From Ruania halotolerans (GTDB lineage: Bacteria > Actinomycetota > Actinomycetes > Actinomycetales > Beutenbergiaceae), in contig NZ_CP088017.1 of NCBI RefSeq assembly GCF_021049285.1, positions 3,359,380 to 3,423,379 on the forward strand: DNA of 64,000 nucleotides, in the 5' to 3' direction. Shown in pieces: positions 10,539 through 20,228 of the stretch. The notes under the pieces are model-generated. The model had not been told where the DNA came from, made no database searches, and was given only the letters and a program-made list of their open reading frames with translations. Position numbers and translations under genes: made by a program. Within the stretch, counting starts at the first letter, position 1, and every line of letters begins with the position of its first letter.

Positions 10539-11218
10539 TTCTGCTCCTCCTGAGCCTGGGCTGCGCCGGTCGCCGACGCAAGGAAAGCCTCAAACGCGGT
10601 CGAGGTGAAGACCACATCGTCGCTGACCAGCACGTCGTAGGTGTTCAGCTGATCGGGGTGGATCAGGTGCACAGTCGGCACATTCCGCAGACTCATCCAG
10701 CTCAGCTCATCGTCACGGTCGATGACCACGAGGACGTGCCGGCTCAGCGCCACCTTGGCGAGCACCGCAGTGGCGGTGGCCGTGGAGGGCGTCTCGTTGG
10801 AGACGAAGGATTCGACCACGTGCACTCGGTCCGCGCGAGCGCGGTCCGACAGCGCGCCACGCAATGCGGCCTGCTTCATCTTCTTGGGCGTGCGCTGGGA
10901 GTAGTCGCGCGGTACTGGACCGTGCACGACGCCACCACCGGCGTACTGCGGCGCGCGGATCGAACCCTGGCGGGCGCGTCCGGTGCCCTTCTGCTTGTAC
11001 GGCTTGGCGCCACCACCACGCACCTCGGCGCGCGTCTTCGCCTTGTGGGTACCCTGGCGCGCCGCGGCGAGCTGGGCAACCACGACCTGGTGGATCAGTG
11101 GCACGTTCGTCGTCACACCGAAAACCGCGGCGGGCAGCTCGACAGTTCCGGCCTTCTTACCGGTGGCGTCGAGGACGTCGATGGATGCGTTTTGAGCGTT
11201 ATCAACCACAGTGCTCAT
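10535..11218 (-). CDS. rplD: 50S ribosomal protein L4
   Basis: 227 residues from ATG 11218 ([20 protein letters not shown]). The extended loop [20 protein letters not shown] and [20 protein letters not shown] are typical. In enterobacteria L4 also represses its own S10 operon by attenuation; whether this holds here is unknown. The start lies four bases after the rplC stop. Confidence 0.96.
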   Translation of the reverse strand: MSTVVDNAQNASIDVLDATGKKAGTVELPAAVFGVTTNVPLIHQVVVAQLAAARQGTHKAKTRAEVRGGGAKPYKQKGTGRARQGSIRAPQYAGGGVVHGPVPRDYSQRTPKKMKQAALRGALSDRARADRVHVVESFVSNETPSTATATAVLAKVALSRHVLVVIDRDDELSWMSLRNVPTVHLIHPDQLNTYDVLVSDDVVFTSTAFEAFLASATGAAQAQEEQK

Positions 11219-11222
11219 GGAT

Positions 11223-11888
11223 TCAGGCCCCCTTTGCGGCGGTACGAACCACGACCAGGCCGCCCTTGGGGCCCGGAACGGCACCAGAGACGAGCAACAG
11301 GCCCTTCTCAGCGTCCACACCGTGGATGGTCAGGTTCTGGGTGGTCTGGCGTTCGTGGCCCATTCGACCGGCCATCCGCAGGCCCTTGAACACGCGCGAT
11401 GGCGTGGCGGCCCCTCCGATGGATCCCGGCTTGCGGTGGTTCCGGTGCGCACCGTGCGAGGCGCCCACACCGTGGAAGCCGTGACGCTTCATCACACCGG
11501 CGAAGCCCTTGCCCTTCGTGGTACCCACCACGTCCACCACGGCACCGGCGTCGAACGTCTCCGCGGTCAATTCCTGACCGAGTGCGTACTCGCCGGCATC
11601 GGCCGTGCGGATCTCGGCGACGTGACGACGGGGCGTCACACCTGCCTTGGCGAAGTGGCCCTTGAGCGGCTGGGTCACCTTGCGCGGGTCGATCTGCCCG
11701 AAGCCGAGCTGGACGGCCGAGTAGCCGTCCACATCGGCGGTGCGGATCTGGGTCACGACGTTGGTGCCCACCCGCACGACGGTGACCGGCACGAGACGAC
11801 CATCGTCGTCCCACACCTGGGTCATGCCGAGCTTCGTGCCGAGCACCGCCTTGACGACGCGCTCGGACTGCTGGGGAAGTGAAGTCAT
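11223..11888 (-). CDS. rplC: 50S ribosomal protein L3
   Basis: 221 residues; [20 protein letters not shown] at the start and the core loop [17 protein letters not shown] with [20 protein letters not shown]. The glutamine modified by PrmB homologues in some bacteria is not obvious here. Eleven bases downstream of rpsJ in the transcript. Confidence 0.96.
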   Translation of the reverse strand: MTSLPQQSERVVKAVLGTKLGMTQVWDDDGRLVPVTVVRVGTNVVTQIRTADVDGYSAVQLGFGQIDPRKVTQPLKGHFAKAGVTPRRHVAEIRTADAGEYALGQELTAETFDAGAVVDVVGTTKGKGFAGVMKRHGFHGVGASHGAHRNHRKPGSIGGAATPSRVFKGLRMAGRMGHERQTTQNLTIHGVDAEKGLLLVSGAVPGPKGGLVVVRTAAKGA

Positions 11889-11898
11889 GACTGGGTCC

Positions 11899-12207
11899 TC
11901 AGAGCTTGATCTCGATGTTGACGTCAGCCGGAAGGTCGAGCCGCATGAGCGAGTCGACCGCCTTCGGCGTCGGGTCCACGATGTCGATCAGCCGCTTGTG
12001 CGTCCGCATCTCGAAATGCTCACGGCTGTCCTTGTACTTGTGCGGAGAACGGATGACGCAGAACACGTTCTTCTCGGTTGGCAGCGGCACCGGGCCCACG
12101 ACCGTTGCACCAGCGCGTGTCACCGTGTCGACGATCTTGCGTGCCGAACTGTCGATGACTTCGTGGTCGTAGGACTTGAGCCGGATGCGGATCTTCTGTC
12201 CCGCCAT
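11899..12207 (-). CDS. rpsJ: 30S ribosomal protein S10
   Basis: 102 residues from ATG 12207 ([19 protein letters not shown]); also NusE, a NusB partner in antitermination. [20 protein letters not shown] and [19 protein letters not shown] are diagnostic. First gene of the S10 cluster, so the upstream 424-bp gap should hold the operon promoter and leader. Confidence 0.97.
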   Translation of the reverse strand: MAGQKIRIRLKSYDHEVIDSSARKIVDTVTRAGATVVGPVPLPTEKNVFCVIRSPHKYKDSREHFEMRTHKRLIDIVDPTPKAVDSLMRLDLPADVNIEIKL

Positions 12208-12248
12208 GGCGTCGTCTGACTCTCTCTCTTCGTACCGCAACTGACCGA

Positions 12249-12270
12249 CCCCCGCGCTCGGGCGTGTCGC
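12249..12270 (-). promoter_or_regulatory. Leader element shared with rpsL (copy 1)
   Basis: A 22-base sequence (minus-strand core GACACGCCCGAGCGCGGGG) lies 42 bases upstream of the rpsJ start. The identical 22 bases occur once more, upstream of rpsL at 17096-17117, same orientation. It lies in the presumed 5' leader of the S10 operon. An exact repeat in two ribosomal-protein leaders suggests an RNA or DNA regulatory site; function is inferred only. The remainder of the leader (12208-12480) shows no gene. Confidence 0.6.
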
Positions 12271-12483
12271 GACTTTCGGACACGTACCCACCGGCGTACA
12301 CCCTCAGGTGCCGGTCGGAAGATGACTTTGTGTGGTTCCCCCGCCTGCTCACAGTGGAGCAGTCAGGATCGAACCGAACAGGATGGTTGCCTGGCCCGGC
12401 GGGATCGTGCGCCTGCACTCAGACCGATCAAGATCGGGTGATGCACACGTTCGTCCGCACCTCGTGCACGAGGCAACCTGGTT

Positions 12484-12513
12484 AGTCTGCCACACCTGCC
12501 CGCATTTACCCAA
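12484..12513 (-). promoter_or_regulatory. rpsJ: Possible S10-operon promoter
   Basis: On the minus strand TTGGGT and CAGACT are separated by 18 bases, about 280 bases upstream of rpsJ. The -10 box is imperfect. It lies between the tuf terminator and the S10 leader, the expected place, but the match is weak. Confidence 0.35.
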
Positions 12514-12559
12514 GTCCGCAGAGGGTGGGATGGGCCACAGCGGCCGGCGGGCGGGGCGT

Positions 12560-12596
12560 GGAGAAGGCCCGTCGGCGCGGCCGACGGGCCTTCTCC
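12560..12596 (-). terminator. Terminator downstream of tuf
   Basis: A perfect 17-bp stem (GGAGAAGGCCCGTCGGC and its complement) with a 3-nt GCG loop, 35 bases after the tuf stop on the minus strand. No U-tract, typical of high-GC intrinsic terminators. It separates the str operon from the S10 operon. Confidence 0.85.
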
Positions 12597-12631
12597 TGTG
12601 CCGGGCAGAACCCGACGAGATCAGCTCAAGG

Positions 12632-13822
12632 TCACTTGAGGATCTTGGTCACACGGCCGGAACCGACGGTACGTCCACCCTCACGGATGGCGAAGCCGAG
12701 GCCCTCCTCCATGGCGATCGGCTGGATCAGCTCGACCGTCATCTCGGTGTTGTCACCCGGCATGACCATCTCGGTGCCCTCGGGCAGCTCGATGACGCCC
12801 GTGACGTCCGTGGTACGGAAGTAGAACTGCGGACGGTAGTTCGAGTAGAACGGGTTGTGTCGGCCGCCCTCGTCCTTGGCCAGGATGTAGACCTGGGCCT
12901 CGAAGTTGGTGTGCGGGGTGATCGACCCGGTCTTCACAACGACCTGACCGCGCTCGACGTCCTCACGCTTGGTCCCGCGCAGGAGCAGACCGACGTTCTC
13001 GCCGGCGTCGGCGGTGTCGAGCAGCTTGCGGAACATCTCGATACCCGTCACGGTCGTCTTCTGCGACGGACGGATACCGACGATCTCCACCTCCTCGTTC
13101 ACCTTGAGCTGACCGCGCTCCACACGACCGGTGACGACGGTGCCGCGACCGGTGATGGTGAAGACGTCCTCGATCGGCATCAGGAACGGCTTCTCGATGT
13201 CACGCACCGGGTCCGGCACGTTCTCATCGACAGCCTCCATGAGGTCTTCGATGGACTTGACCCATTCGGCGTCGCCCTCGAGCGCTTTCAGCGCGGAGAC
13301 GCGGATGACCGGCAGATCATCGCCCGGGAACTCCTGGCTGGAGAGCAGCTCGCGGACCTCCATCTCGACGAGCTCGAGGATCTCCTCATCGTCGACCATG
13401 TCGGCCTTGTTCAAGGCGACGAGCAGGTACGGCACGCCGACCTGACGTGCGAGCAGGACGTGCTCACGCGTCTGCGCCATCGGGCCATCCGTGGCCGCGA
13501 CCACGAGGATTGCGCCGTCCATCTGCGCAGCACCGGTGATCATGTTCTTGATGTAGTCCGCGTGCCCGGGAGCGTCGACGTGCGCGTAGTGGCGCTTCTC
13601 CGTCTGGTACTCCTGGTGCGAGACGTTGATGGTGATACCACGCTGACGCTCTTCCGGAGCGTTGTCGATCGCGTCGAACGCGGCCGCGGTGTTCACCTCG
13701 GGGTACTTGTCAGCCAGCACCTTCGAGATGGCAGCGGTCAGCGTCGTCTTGCCGTGGTCGACGTGACCGATCGTGCCGATGTTGACGTGCGGCTTGTTCC
13801 GCTCGAACTTGGCCTTCGCCAC
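12632..13822 (-). CDS. tuf: Translation elongation factor Tu
   Basis: GTPase that delivers aminoacyl-tRNA to the ribosome. 396 residues: G1 GHVDHGKT (19-26), G3 DAPGH (83-87), G4 NKAD (138-141), then domains II and III with the conserved [15 protein letters not shown] start with AGGAGG seven bases upstream. Last gene of the str operon; a 123-bp gap to fusA contains a small hairpin but no convincing promoter. Confidence 0.98.
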   Translation of the reverse strand: MAKAKFERNKPHVNIGTIGHVDHGKTTLTAAISKVLADKYPEVNTAAAFDAIDNAPEERQRGITINVSHQEYQTEKRHYAHVDAPGHADYIKNMITGAAQMDGAILVVAATDGPMAQTREHVLLARQVGVPYLLVALNKADMVDDEEILELVEMEVRELLSSQEFPGDDLPVIRVSALKALEGDAEWVKSIEDLMEAVDENVPDPVRDIEKPFLMPIEDVFTITGRGTVVTGRVERGQLKVNEEVEIVGIRPSQKTTVTGIEMFRKLLDTADAGENVGLLLRGTKREDVERGQVVVKTGSITPHTNFEAQVYILAKDEGGRHNPFYSNYRPQFYFRTTDVTGVIELPEGTEMVMPGDNTEMTVELIQPIAMEEGLGFAIREGGRTVGSGRVTKILK

Positions 13823-13945
13823 TGGTGTTCCTCCTGGAACTCGGGTAGTTGTACGCAGCGTGGGGGTGACCTTCGATCACCCACTCGGAGCTGGTGCGTC
13901 CTACGGGTCGGTTGGTGATTGGTGAAGCAGGTCGACCTGTGGGAC

Positions 13946-16060
13946 TCACTCGCCCCGGGTCTTCTTGATGATCTCCTCGGAAACGTTCCGAGGAACTTCG
14001 GCGTAGTTGCTGAACTGCATCGAGTACACCGCACGACCCTGGGTCCGAGACCGCAGGTCGCCGATGTATCCGAACATCTCGGACAACGGCACCAAGGCGC
14101 GAACTACCTTAACGCCACTGGCGTCCTCCATCGACTGGATATGTCCACGCCGCGAGTTCAGGTCGCCGATCACGTCCCCCATGTACTCCTCCGGGGTCCG
14201 CACCTCGACGTCCATGACCGGCTCGAGCAGCACAGGGTCGGCACGCTTGACGCCTTCCTTGAATGCGATCGAGCCAGCAATCTTGAATGCCATTTCCGAG
14301 GAGTCGACATCGTGGTAGGCGCCGTCAAGAAGGATCGCCTTGACGCCCACCACCGGGTAGCCGGCGAGAATACCGGTTCCCATCGCATCCTGCACGCCGG
14401 CGTCGACGCTGGGGATGTACTCACGCGGGATCCGGCCACCGGTGACCTTGTTCTCGAATTCGTACATCTCGCCCTCGGCCGAGTCCAGCGGCTCGAACGT
14501 GATCTGCACCTTGGCGAACTGTCCGGACCCACCGGTCTGCTTCTTGTGGGTGTAGTCGAACTTCTCGACTGCGCGGCGGATCGTCTCGCGGTAGGCCACC
14601 TGCGGCTTACCGACGTTCGCCTCAACCTTGAACTCGCGCTTCATGCGGTCCACCAGGATGTCCAGGTGGAGCTCGCCCATGCCGCCGATCTCGGTCTGGC
14701 CAGTCTCGTCGTTCAGGTTCACCGTGAACGTCGGGTCCTCGGCCGAGAGTTTCTGGATCGCCGTGGAGAGCTTGTCCTGGTCGCCCTTGGTCTTCGGCTC
14801 GATCGCCACGAAGATCACCGGATCCGGGAAGGACATCGACTCCAGGATGACGGGAGCGTCGGCCGCGGTGAGCGTGTCACCGGTCGTCGTGTCCTTCAGA
14901 CCGATCACCGCGTAGATGTGCCCGGCGTGCAACTCCTCGACCGGGTTCTCCTTGTTGGCGTGCATCTGGAACAGCTTCCCGATGCGCTCCTTCTTCCCCT
15001 TGGTGGAGTTCAGGACCTGCGTACCGGGCTTACAGGTGCCGGAGTACACGCGGATGAAGGTGAGCTGCCCGAAGAACGGGTGTGCTGCGACCTTGAATGC
15101 CAGTGCGGAGAACGGCTCGTCCTCGGCAGGCTTGCGGATGACCTCAGTCTCCTCATCGTTCGGAGCGTGACCGATCATCGGCGGCACATCCAACGGCGAG
15201 GGGAGGTAGGAGATCACGGCGTCCAGCATCGGCTGGACACCACGGTTCTTGAAGGCCGAGCCGCAGAACACCGGGTACGCCTGCGAAGTGATGGTCAGCT
15301 CGCGAATACCCGCGATGAGTTCGTCGTTGGTGATCTCCTCACCTTCGAGGTACTTCTCCATCAGCTCTTCGGTGGACTCAGCCACCTGCTCGACGAGCTT
15401 GGCGCGGTACTCCTCGGCCCGTTCCTGCAGATCCGCCGGAATCTCCTGGACCTCGTACTCGGCGCCCATGGTCACGTCACCCTTGGCGTCACCGGGCCAG
15501 ACCAGCGCCTTCATCCAGATCAGATCCACCACACCGACGAACTCGCTCTCGGCGCCGATCGGCAGCTGCATCACCAGCGGCGTGGCGCCTAGGCGGCTGA
15601 CGATCGTGTCGACCGTGAAGTAGAAGTCCGCACCGAGCTTGTCCATCTTGTTGACGAAGCAGATGCGCGGCACGTCGTACTTGTCGGCCTGGCGCCAGAC
15701 CGTCTCCGACTGTGGCTCCACGCCTTCCTTGCCGTCGAACACCGCGACCGCACCGTCGAGCACACGCAGGGACCGCTCCACCTCGACGGTGAAATCGACG
15801 TGCCCGGGAGTGTCGATGATGTTGATCTGGTTGTTGTCCCAGAAACAGGTCACCGCGGCGGAGGTGATGGTGATGCCGCGTTCCTTCTCCTGGTCCATCC
15901 AGTCAGTCGTGGAGGCACCATCGTGGGTCTCACCGATCTTGTAGTTGACCCCGGTGTAGAACAGGATCCGCTCGGTGGTGGTGGTCTTGCCTGCATCGAT
16001 GTGCGCCATGATGCCGATGTTGCGGACCTTGTTCAGGTCAGTCAGCACGTCCTGTGCCAC
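13946..16060 (-). CDS. fusA: Translation elongation factor G
   Basis: GTPase catalysing ribosomal translocation. 704 residues, full length: AHIDAGKTT at 19-27, [20 protein letters not shown], and domains III-V ending near [23 protein letters not shown] start. The usual fusidic-acid target; no resistance-type change was evaluated. Middle gene of the str operon. Confidence 0.98.
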   Translation of the reverse strand: MAQDVLTDLNKVRNIGIMAHIDAGKTTTTERILFYTGVNYKIGETHDGASTTDWMDQEKERGITITSAAVTCFWDNNQINIIDTPGHVDFTVEVERSLRVLDGAVAVFDGKEGVEPQSETVWRQADKYDVPRICFVNKMDKLGADFYFTVDTIVSRLGATPLVMQLPIGAESEFVGVVDLIWMKALVWPGDAKGDVTMGAEYEVQEIPADLQERAEEYRAKLVEQVAESTEELMEKYLEGEEITNDELIAGIRELTITSQAYPVFCGSAFKNRGVQPMLDAVISYLPSPLDVPPMIGHAPNDEETEVIRKPAEDEPFSALAFKVAAHPFFGQLTFIRVYSGTCKPGTQVLNSTKGKKERIGKLFQMHANKENPVEELHAGHIYAVIGLKDTTTGDTLTAADAPVILESMSFPDPVIFVAIEPKTKGDQDKLSTAIQKLSAEDPTFTVNLNDETGQTEIGGMGELHLDILVDRMKREFKVEANVGKPQVAYRETIRRAVEKFDYTHKKQTGGSGQFAKVQITFEPLDSAEGEMYEFENKVTGGRIPREYIPSVDAGVQDAMGTGILAGYPVVGVKAILLDGAYHDVDSSEMAFKIAGSIAFKEGVKRADPVLLEPVMDVEVRTPEEYMGDVIGDLNSRRGHIQSMEDASGVKVVRALVPLSEMFGYIGDLRSRTQGRAVYSMQFSNYAEVPRNVSEEIIKKTRGE

Positions 16061-16148
16061 AGTTGCTCTCTTCTGGTCGGTGCGAGCGTGGTCAGTGGGT
16101 GAATCGCGCCGAGGGCCGCGCCGGTAGCCGGTGCCCGTCGGCGAACGA

Positions 16149-16619
16149 TCACCAGCGGTAGTGCGCGAAGGCCTTGTTGGACTCAGCCATCTTGTGGGTG
16201 TCCTCGCGTCGCTTGACCGCGGCGCCGAGACCGTTGGACGCGTCCAAGATCTCGTTCATGAGCCGCTCGGTCATCGTCTTCTCGCGGCGCGCGCGGGCAT
16301 AGTCCACGAGCCACCGCAGGGCGAGGGTCGTCTGGCGCGAGGTGCGCACCTCGACCGGAACCTGGTACGTGGCGCCACCGACGCGACGAGACCGCACCTC
16401 GAGGGTGGGTCGCACGTTCTCCAGCGCACGCTTGAGCACCACGGCCGGCTCGGTCTGGGTCTTCTCACGGACGCCCTCGAGGGCGCCGTACACGATCCGC
16501 TCCGCGGTCGACTTCTTACCGTCGAGCAAGACGCGGTTCACGAGCTGGGTGACGGTGGTCGACCCGTAGACAGGATCAACGACGAGCGGCCGCTTCGGGG
16601 CCGGGCCCTTACGAGGCAT
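16149..16619 (-). CDS. rpsG: 30S ribosomal protein S7
   Basis: 156 residues, the standard length; [40 protein letters not shown] and the C-terminal [19 protein letters not shown]. Its start overlaps the rpsL stop by one base. An 88-bp gap to fusA follows. Confidence 0.97.
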   Translation of the reverse strand: MPRKGPAPKRPLVVDPVYGSTTVTQLVNRVLLDGKKSTAERIVYGALEGVREKTQTEPAVVLKRALENVRPTLEVRSRRVGGATYQVPVEVRTSRQTTLALRWLVDYARARREKTMTERLMNEILDASNGLGAAVKRREDTHKMAESNKAFAHYRW

Positions 16620-16993
16620 TACTTCTTCTCCTTCTTCGCGCCGTAACGGCTGCGAGCCTGCTGGCGGCCGCGGACGCCCTGGGTGTCGAGGGCGCCGCGC
16701 ACGATCTTGTAGCGCACACCAGGCAAGTCCTTCACACGACCACCGCGAACCAGCACGATGGAGTGCTCCTGGAGGTTGTGACCCACGCCGGGAATGTACG
16801 CGGTGACCTCAATGCCGCTGGAGAGCTTCACACGCGCCACCTTCCGCAGAGCCGAGTTCGGCTTCTTCGGGGTGGTGGTGTACACACGCGTGCACACGCC
16901 GCGGCGCTGGGGGCTCCCCTTGAGGGCCGGCGTCTTCTGCTTTCCGGCCTTGGGGCTGCGGCCCTTACGGACCAGCTGCTGAATGGTGGGCAC
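16619..16993 (-). CDS. rpsL: 30S ribosomal protein S12
   Basis: 124 residues, GTG start with GGAG five bases upstream. The decoding-centre motifs [11 protein letters not shown] and [14 protein letters not shown] are present with the lysines that are commonly replaced in streptomycin-resistant mutants, so this looks wild type. First gene of the str operon. Confidence 0.97.
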   Translation of the reverse strand: MPTIQQLVRKGRSPKAGKQKTPALKGSPQRRGVCTRVYTTTPKKPNSALRKVARVKLSSGIEVTAYIPGVGHNLQEHSIVLVRGGRVKDLPGVRYKIVRGALDTQGVRGRQQARSRYGAKKEKK

Positions 16994-17095
16994 TACATCT
17001 CCGTCTCGAACGATCTGACTGCTCTGTGATCTGGTTGAAAAGCGATCGGGGTCGATCCTGTCGGCGTATGGCGCCGGATGAACCCCCCGATCAGT

Positions 17096-17117
17096 CCCCC
17101 GCGCTCGGGCGTGTCGC
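17096..17117 (-). promoter_or_regulatory. Leader element shared with rpsJ (copy 2)
   Basis: Exact 22-base copy of the element at 12249-12270, here 103 bases upstream of rpsL and about 165 bases downstream of the proposed transcription start. The flanking sequences differ, so the identity is confined to this block. The surrounding leader (16994-17280) has no gene; it includes a small inverted repeat around 17186-17199 (GGTGG-TTTT-CCACC). Confidence 0.6.
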
Positions 17118-17286
17118 CACCTCCTGGATCACTGCACGACCGCACACCGCTACACAAGGGAGTAAGTCGTGCTCGCGTCCACGTGGTGGAAAACCACCGC
17201 ACGCCCCCCGGCCAGCATCCCCTTGCAGGGACAGCGAGTCGGTTCGGCGCGCACGCGAGGGCCCGACAGAGCGGGCACTGCCGACC

Positions 17287-17316
17287 AGAGTACTCCGGGC
17301 GAGCCAACCAGGTCAA
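17287..17316 (-). promoter_or_regulatory. rpsL: str-operon promoter (rpsL)
   Basis: Minus-strand TTGACC and TACTCT separated by 18 bases, a good sigma-70-type (HrdB/SigA) match. The start of transcription would be near 17280, giving a leader of roughly 285 bases before rpsL. Confidence 0.65.
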
Positions 17317-17385
17317 AGGCACCGGGGCCGGATGTGGCGGGAAACACTACCGTGCGCGGACGCCAGTGGCATCCATGGGTGGCTC

Positions 17386-17414
17386 TTGACCGCGCTGAGC
17401 GCTGGCGGTAAGTT
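17386..17414 (+). promoter_or_regulatory. Promoter of the ABC exporter cassette
   Basis: TTGACC (17386-17391), 17-base spacer, TAAGTT (17409-17414): a strong SigA-type promoter. GTG codons at 17418 and 17424 follow almost immediately, so the transcript is probably leaderless. It diverges from the rpsL promoter about 70 bases away. Confidence 0.65.
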
Positions 17415-17423
17415 CTCGTGCTT

Positions 17424-18218
17424 GTGGCCGCGCTGCTCCAGTACGCCGTGCTGGGCTTTCGTCGATGGTCATCTTATCGCCTCGCCGCCGCCGCCGGGGC
17501 GTTCACCAACAGCGTGTTCGGGCTCATCAAAGCGGCGATCACGATGGGTGCCATTGGCGCCGCCGGTGGCACGCTCGCCGGGTACGACCCACTCACCGGT
17601 GCGACCTACGCCTGGCTGGCCCAGGCTTTCCTCTCCACCGTGCACCTCTTCGGATGGTCCGATTTCGCGTTGCGTATCCGAAGCGGGGACGTGGCGATCG
17701 ACCTGGCCCGCCCGATCGATCCTCAGTGGGGCTACCTCGCCGCTGACCTGGGCCGCGCGGCCTTCCAGCTCGTGCCACGCGGTGCGCCACCTGTACTCGC
17801 GGGCGCACTGGTGACCGGGCTGGCCTTACCCACCCACCCGCAGCCATACCTGATCGGGCTGGCCAGCCTGACCCTCGCCGTCGTCGTCTCCTTCGCGTGC
17901 CGTTGGCTGCTCAACCTGGCGGCCTTCTGGTTGATGGAGTTGCGCGGGCTGAACACGCTCTATCTCGTCTCCTCCAACGTTCTGTGCGGACTCGTGGTCC
18001 CCGTGCACTGGTTCCCGGACTGGCTCGCCACCCTCGCATCCTGTGCACCCTTCCCAGCGATGCTCCAGTACCCGATCGACATCGTCACCGGCCGTGCCAC
18101 CGCAACGGACGCAGCGTGGCTACTCCTCGAGCAGGCGTCCTGGGCTGTGGGCCTGCTGCTCGTCGGACGACTGATATTCGCGGCCGGCGTCCGGCGTGTG
18201 GTGGTCCAGGGTGGCTGA
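17424..18218 (+). CDS. ABC-2 type exporter permease (DUF990-like), first subunit
   Basis: About 264 residues with roughly six hydrophobic segments; the N-terminus (LGFRRWSSYRLAAAAGAFTN) and the DFALRIRSGDVAIDLARPID region resemble the ABC2_membrane_6/DUF990 permeases (COG4587/COG3694 group). Such permeases pair with a COG4586 ATPase; some relatives are annotated as viologen exporters. Substrate unknown. I prefer GTG 17424 because the -10 box ends nine bases before it, suggesting leaderless translation; GTG 17418 is an in-frame alternative. Overlaps the next gene by eight bases. Confidence 0.8.
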   Translation: MAALLQYAVLGFRRWSSYRLAAAAGAFTNSVFGLIKAAITMGAIGAAGGTLAGYDPLTGATYAWLAQAFLSTVHLFGWSDFALRIRSGDVAIDLARPIDPQWGYLAADLGRAAFQLVPRGAPPVLAGALVTGLALPTHPQPYLIGLASLTLAVVVSFACRWLLNLAAFWLMELRGLNTLYLVSSNVLCGLVVPVHWFPDWLATLASCAPFPAMLQYPIDIVTGRATATDAAWLLLEQASWAVGLLLVGRLIFAAGVRRVVVQGG

Positions 18219-19011
18219 CCTCGCTCCGTACCGCGTGCTGCTCGGATCACGCCTTCGAGCCCAACTCACCTACCGCCGTTCCTTCGTGCTCGACGTCCTC
18301 GGCTCGGTGGCGATCGGCGCGCTCGAGTTTGCCGAGGTGTACGTGATTTTCTCCTCCATCACCGTGCTCGGTGAACTCGACTTCGCCGGTGCGGCTCTGC
18401 TGTTCGCACTGGCCAACATCTCGTTCTCGATCGCGGATATGGTGGTCGGCCACGTGGACACACTTCCCCAGTACATTCGTACCGGAACGCTGGATGCCTT
18501 CCTGCTGCGCCCGCTACCGGTGCTCGCCCAGCTGATCACGAGCGATCTGCAGCTACGACGCCTCGGGCGCACCGCGTTCGCCCTCGTGATCGGCGTGGTG
18601 GCTCTCGCTCAGGCCGACATCGCGTGGACGCCGGCGCTGGCGCTGCTGGCTGCACTCACGCCGGTGACCGGGGCAGCGATCTTCGCCGCCCTGTTCGTCT
18701 GCGCCGCCGCAGTGCAGTTCTGGCTTGTCGAGGGCGGCGAGTTCGCCAACGCATTCACCTATGGTGGGTCCTACGCCGCGTCCTACCCGACGTCGATCTT
18801 CACCCTTCCGATGCGGGTGCTGTTCACGTTCGTGATCCCGGCCGCGTTCACCGCCTACCTGCCCACCTTAGTGCTGCTCGGGCACGCCGGACCTGCGCTG
18901 ACCCCCGCCGTACTTGGTTGGTTCGCCCCACTGGCAGCCGCACTCGCGTGGACCGTGGCCCTCCTCGGCTGGCGCGCGGGCCTGCGCCACTACACGGGAA
19001 CTGGATCATGA
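18211..19011 (+). CDS. ABC-2 type exporter permease (DUF990-like), second subunit
   Basis: About 266 residues from GTG 18211 (overlapping the preceding stop), with about six hydrophobic segments. It has the motif RTGTLDAFLLRPLPVLAQLI, typical of the second permease of this family (the stretch parallels DVAIDLARPID in the first). Its stop overlaps the ATPase start (ATGA). An upstream GTG at 18196 would add five residues. Together the three genes encode a complete exporter. Confidence 0.8.
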   Translation: MADLAPYRVLLGSRLRAQLTYRRSFVLDVLGSVAIGALEFAEVYVIFSSITVLGELDFAGAALLFALANISFSIADMVVGHVDTLPQYIRTGTLDAFLLRPLPVLAQLITSDLQLRRLGRTAFALVIGVVALAQADIAWTPALALLAALTPVTGAAIFAALFVCAAAVQFWLVEGGEFANAFTYGGSYAASYPTSIFTLPMRVLFTFVIPAAFTAYLPTLVLLGHAGPALTPAVLGWFAPLAAALAWTVALLGWRAGLRHYTGTGS

Positions 19012-19985
19012 CCGCATCAGCAGACGAACCGATGATCATCACCGAAGGGCTCAGCCGGGACTTCGTGGTGCGCCACGGCCGCGGGCTGCGCCGCACCCGC
19101 CGGATCACCCACGCGGTCACCGACCTGACCGTACAGATCGAGCGAGGTTCCGCCGTCGGCTATATCGGCGCCAATGGTGCCGGGAAGTCGACCACCATCA
19201 AGATGCTCACCGGGATTCTGGTGCCCACCCACGGCACGGTACGTACATGCGGGCTGAACCCGGTGACGCGGCGGCGTGAGCTCGCGAGACGAATCGGGGT
19301 GGTCTTCGGCCAACGCTCGCAACTGTGGTGGGATCTGCCGTTGTCGGAGTCGTACACGGCGCTCGGCGCGATTCATCGGCTCAGCAGGAGCGCGCGAGAG
19401 ACGCGGATGGCTGAGCTTGCCGATCGCCTCGACCTGAGTACCTTCCTGGACACCCCAGTGCGTCAGCTCAGCCTCGGGCAGCGCATCCGCGGGGAGATCG
19501 CGGCTGCCCTGCTGCACTCCCCCGAGCTGCTCATTTTGGATGAACCAACCATCGGGCTGGATGTGCTCAGCAAGGAGCGCCTGCGGCAGTTCCTCATCGC
19601 CGAACGGGCCGCCCACGGCACCACCTTGCTGCTGACGACGCACGACATGGACGATGTGGACCGGCTCACCGAGCGAGTGCTGGTGGTGGACGCAGGCACG
19701 CTCGTCTTCGACGGCACACTGGCGGGGCTCGTGGAGCGGGTGGGAGCGCACCGCGAACTGGTCCTGGACCTCGCCGCACCTACTCCCCCGCTCACCGGCA
19801 TCCCCGGGACCACACTGGTGCGGCAGGAGGATGACGGGCTGCGGCAGCGGCTGGCGCTGCTGCCAGGGCAGACCACTGCGGCGGCCGTGCTCGCAGCTGT
19901 CTCCGCCCGCACCGAGGTGCGGGACCTCTCCATCGAGGAGCCGGATATCGAGCACGTCGTCCGGCGCCTGTACACCGGCGCGTGA
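19008..19985 (+). CDS. ABC transporter ATP-binding protein (COG4586-like)
   Basis: 325 residues. Walker A GANGAGKST (54-62), Q-loop Gln102 within the family-specific RIGVVFGQRSQLWWDLP, signature LSLGQR (154-159), Walker B LLILDEP (174-180), H-loop His212. The RSQLWWDLP block is characteristic of ATPases paired with DUF990 permeases. A C-terminal domain of about 90 residues follows. Cytoplasmic energiser of the two permeases encoded just upstream. Substrate cannot be deduced. Confidence 0.9.
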   Translation: MTASADEPMIITEGLSRDFVVRHGRGLRRTRRITHAVTDLTVQIERGSAVGYIGANGAGKSTTIKMLTGILVPTHGTVRTCGLNPVTRRRELARRIGVVFGQRSQLWWDLPLSESYTALGAIHRLSRSARETRMAELADRLDLSTFLDTPVRQLSLGQRIRGEIAAALLHSPELLILDEPTIGLDVLSKERLRQFLIAERAAHGTTLLLTTHDMDDVDRLTERVLVVDAGTLVFDGTLAGLVERVGAHRELVLDLAAPTPPLTGIPGTTLVRQEDDGLRQRLALLPGQTTAAAVLAAVSARTEVRDLSIEEPDIEHVVRRLYTGA

Positions 19986-19990
19986 TCTTC

Positions 19991-20125
19991 TCACCCCAAG
20001 GCGTCGAGCAGCCCGACGGCGTCCGCGGGTCTGCGTAGCAGCAGCACCGGCGGGGCGCTCGGGTCAGCAAACCTGGCACGCATCCGCCACCGCTTGGGTC
20101 CTGCACCCTCCCCTGGGCTCACCAT
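19991..20125 (-). CDS. Possible 44-residue protein of unknown function
   Basis: Minus-strand ATG at 20125 to TGA at 19991. The product is Arg-rich then hydrophobic (RWRMRARFADPSAPPVLLLR, then RPADAVGLLDALG), with protein-like composition. It lies 36 bases beyond the rpoC terminator hairpin and convergent with the ATPase gene. No good ribosome-binding site or promoter is visible, so this is only a candidate. I do not recognise the family. Confidence 0.3.
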   Translation of the reverse strand: MVSPGEGAGPKRWRMRARFADPSAPPVLLLRRPADAVGLLDALG

Positions 20126-20160
20126 GCCGCACGGTACCGGCCCCAGCGGTGCCACAGACG

Positions 20161-20199
20161 CCGACGGCCCGGCACCCTGTGCGGGTGCCGGGCCGTCGG
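20161..20199 (-). terminator. Terminator downstream of rpoC
   Basis: Perfect 17-bp stem (CCGACGGCCCGGCACCC and complement) with a 5-nt loop TGTGC, 29 bases after the rpoC stop. Probably bidirectional, also bounding the convergent ABC cassette. Confidence 0.85.
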
Positions 20200-20228
20200 T
20201 CAGCGCTGATCGCTCAGCGGCGGTTCGC

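Noticed and set aside
13823-13945. Separate tuf promoter in the fusA-tuf gap
   Set aside because: No pair of hexamers at proper spacing; only a 6-bp hairpin is visible.
13919-15592. Long plus-strand frame opposite fusA
   Set aside because: Antisense shadow of fusA; composition is His/Val/Asp/Leu-rich as expected for complementary codons, with no ribosome-binding site.
16619-16993. Streptomycin-resistance change in rpsL
   Set aside because: Both conserved lysines (TPKKPNSAL and RVKDLPGV motifs) are present.
17186-17199. GGTGG-TTTT-CCACC inverted repeat as a terminator or riboswitch
   Set aside because: Only five base pairs and located inside a leader; too small to assign a function.
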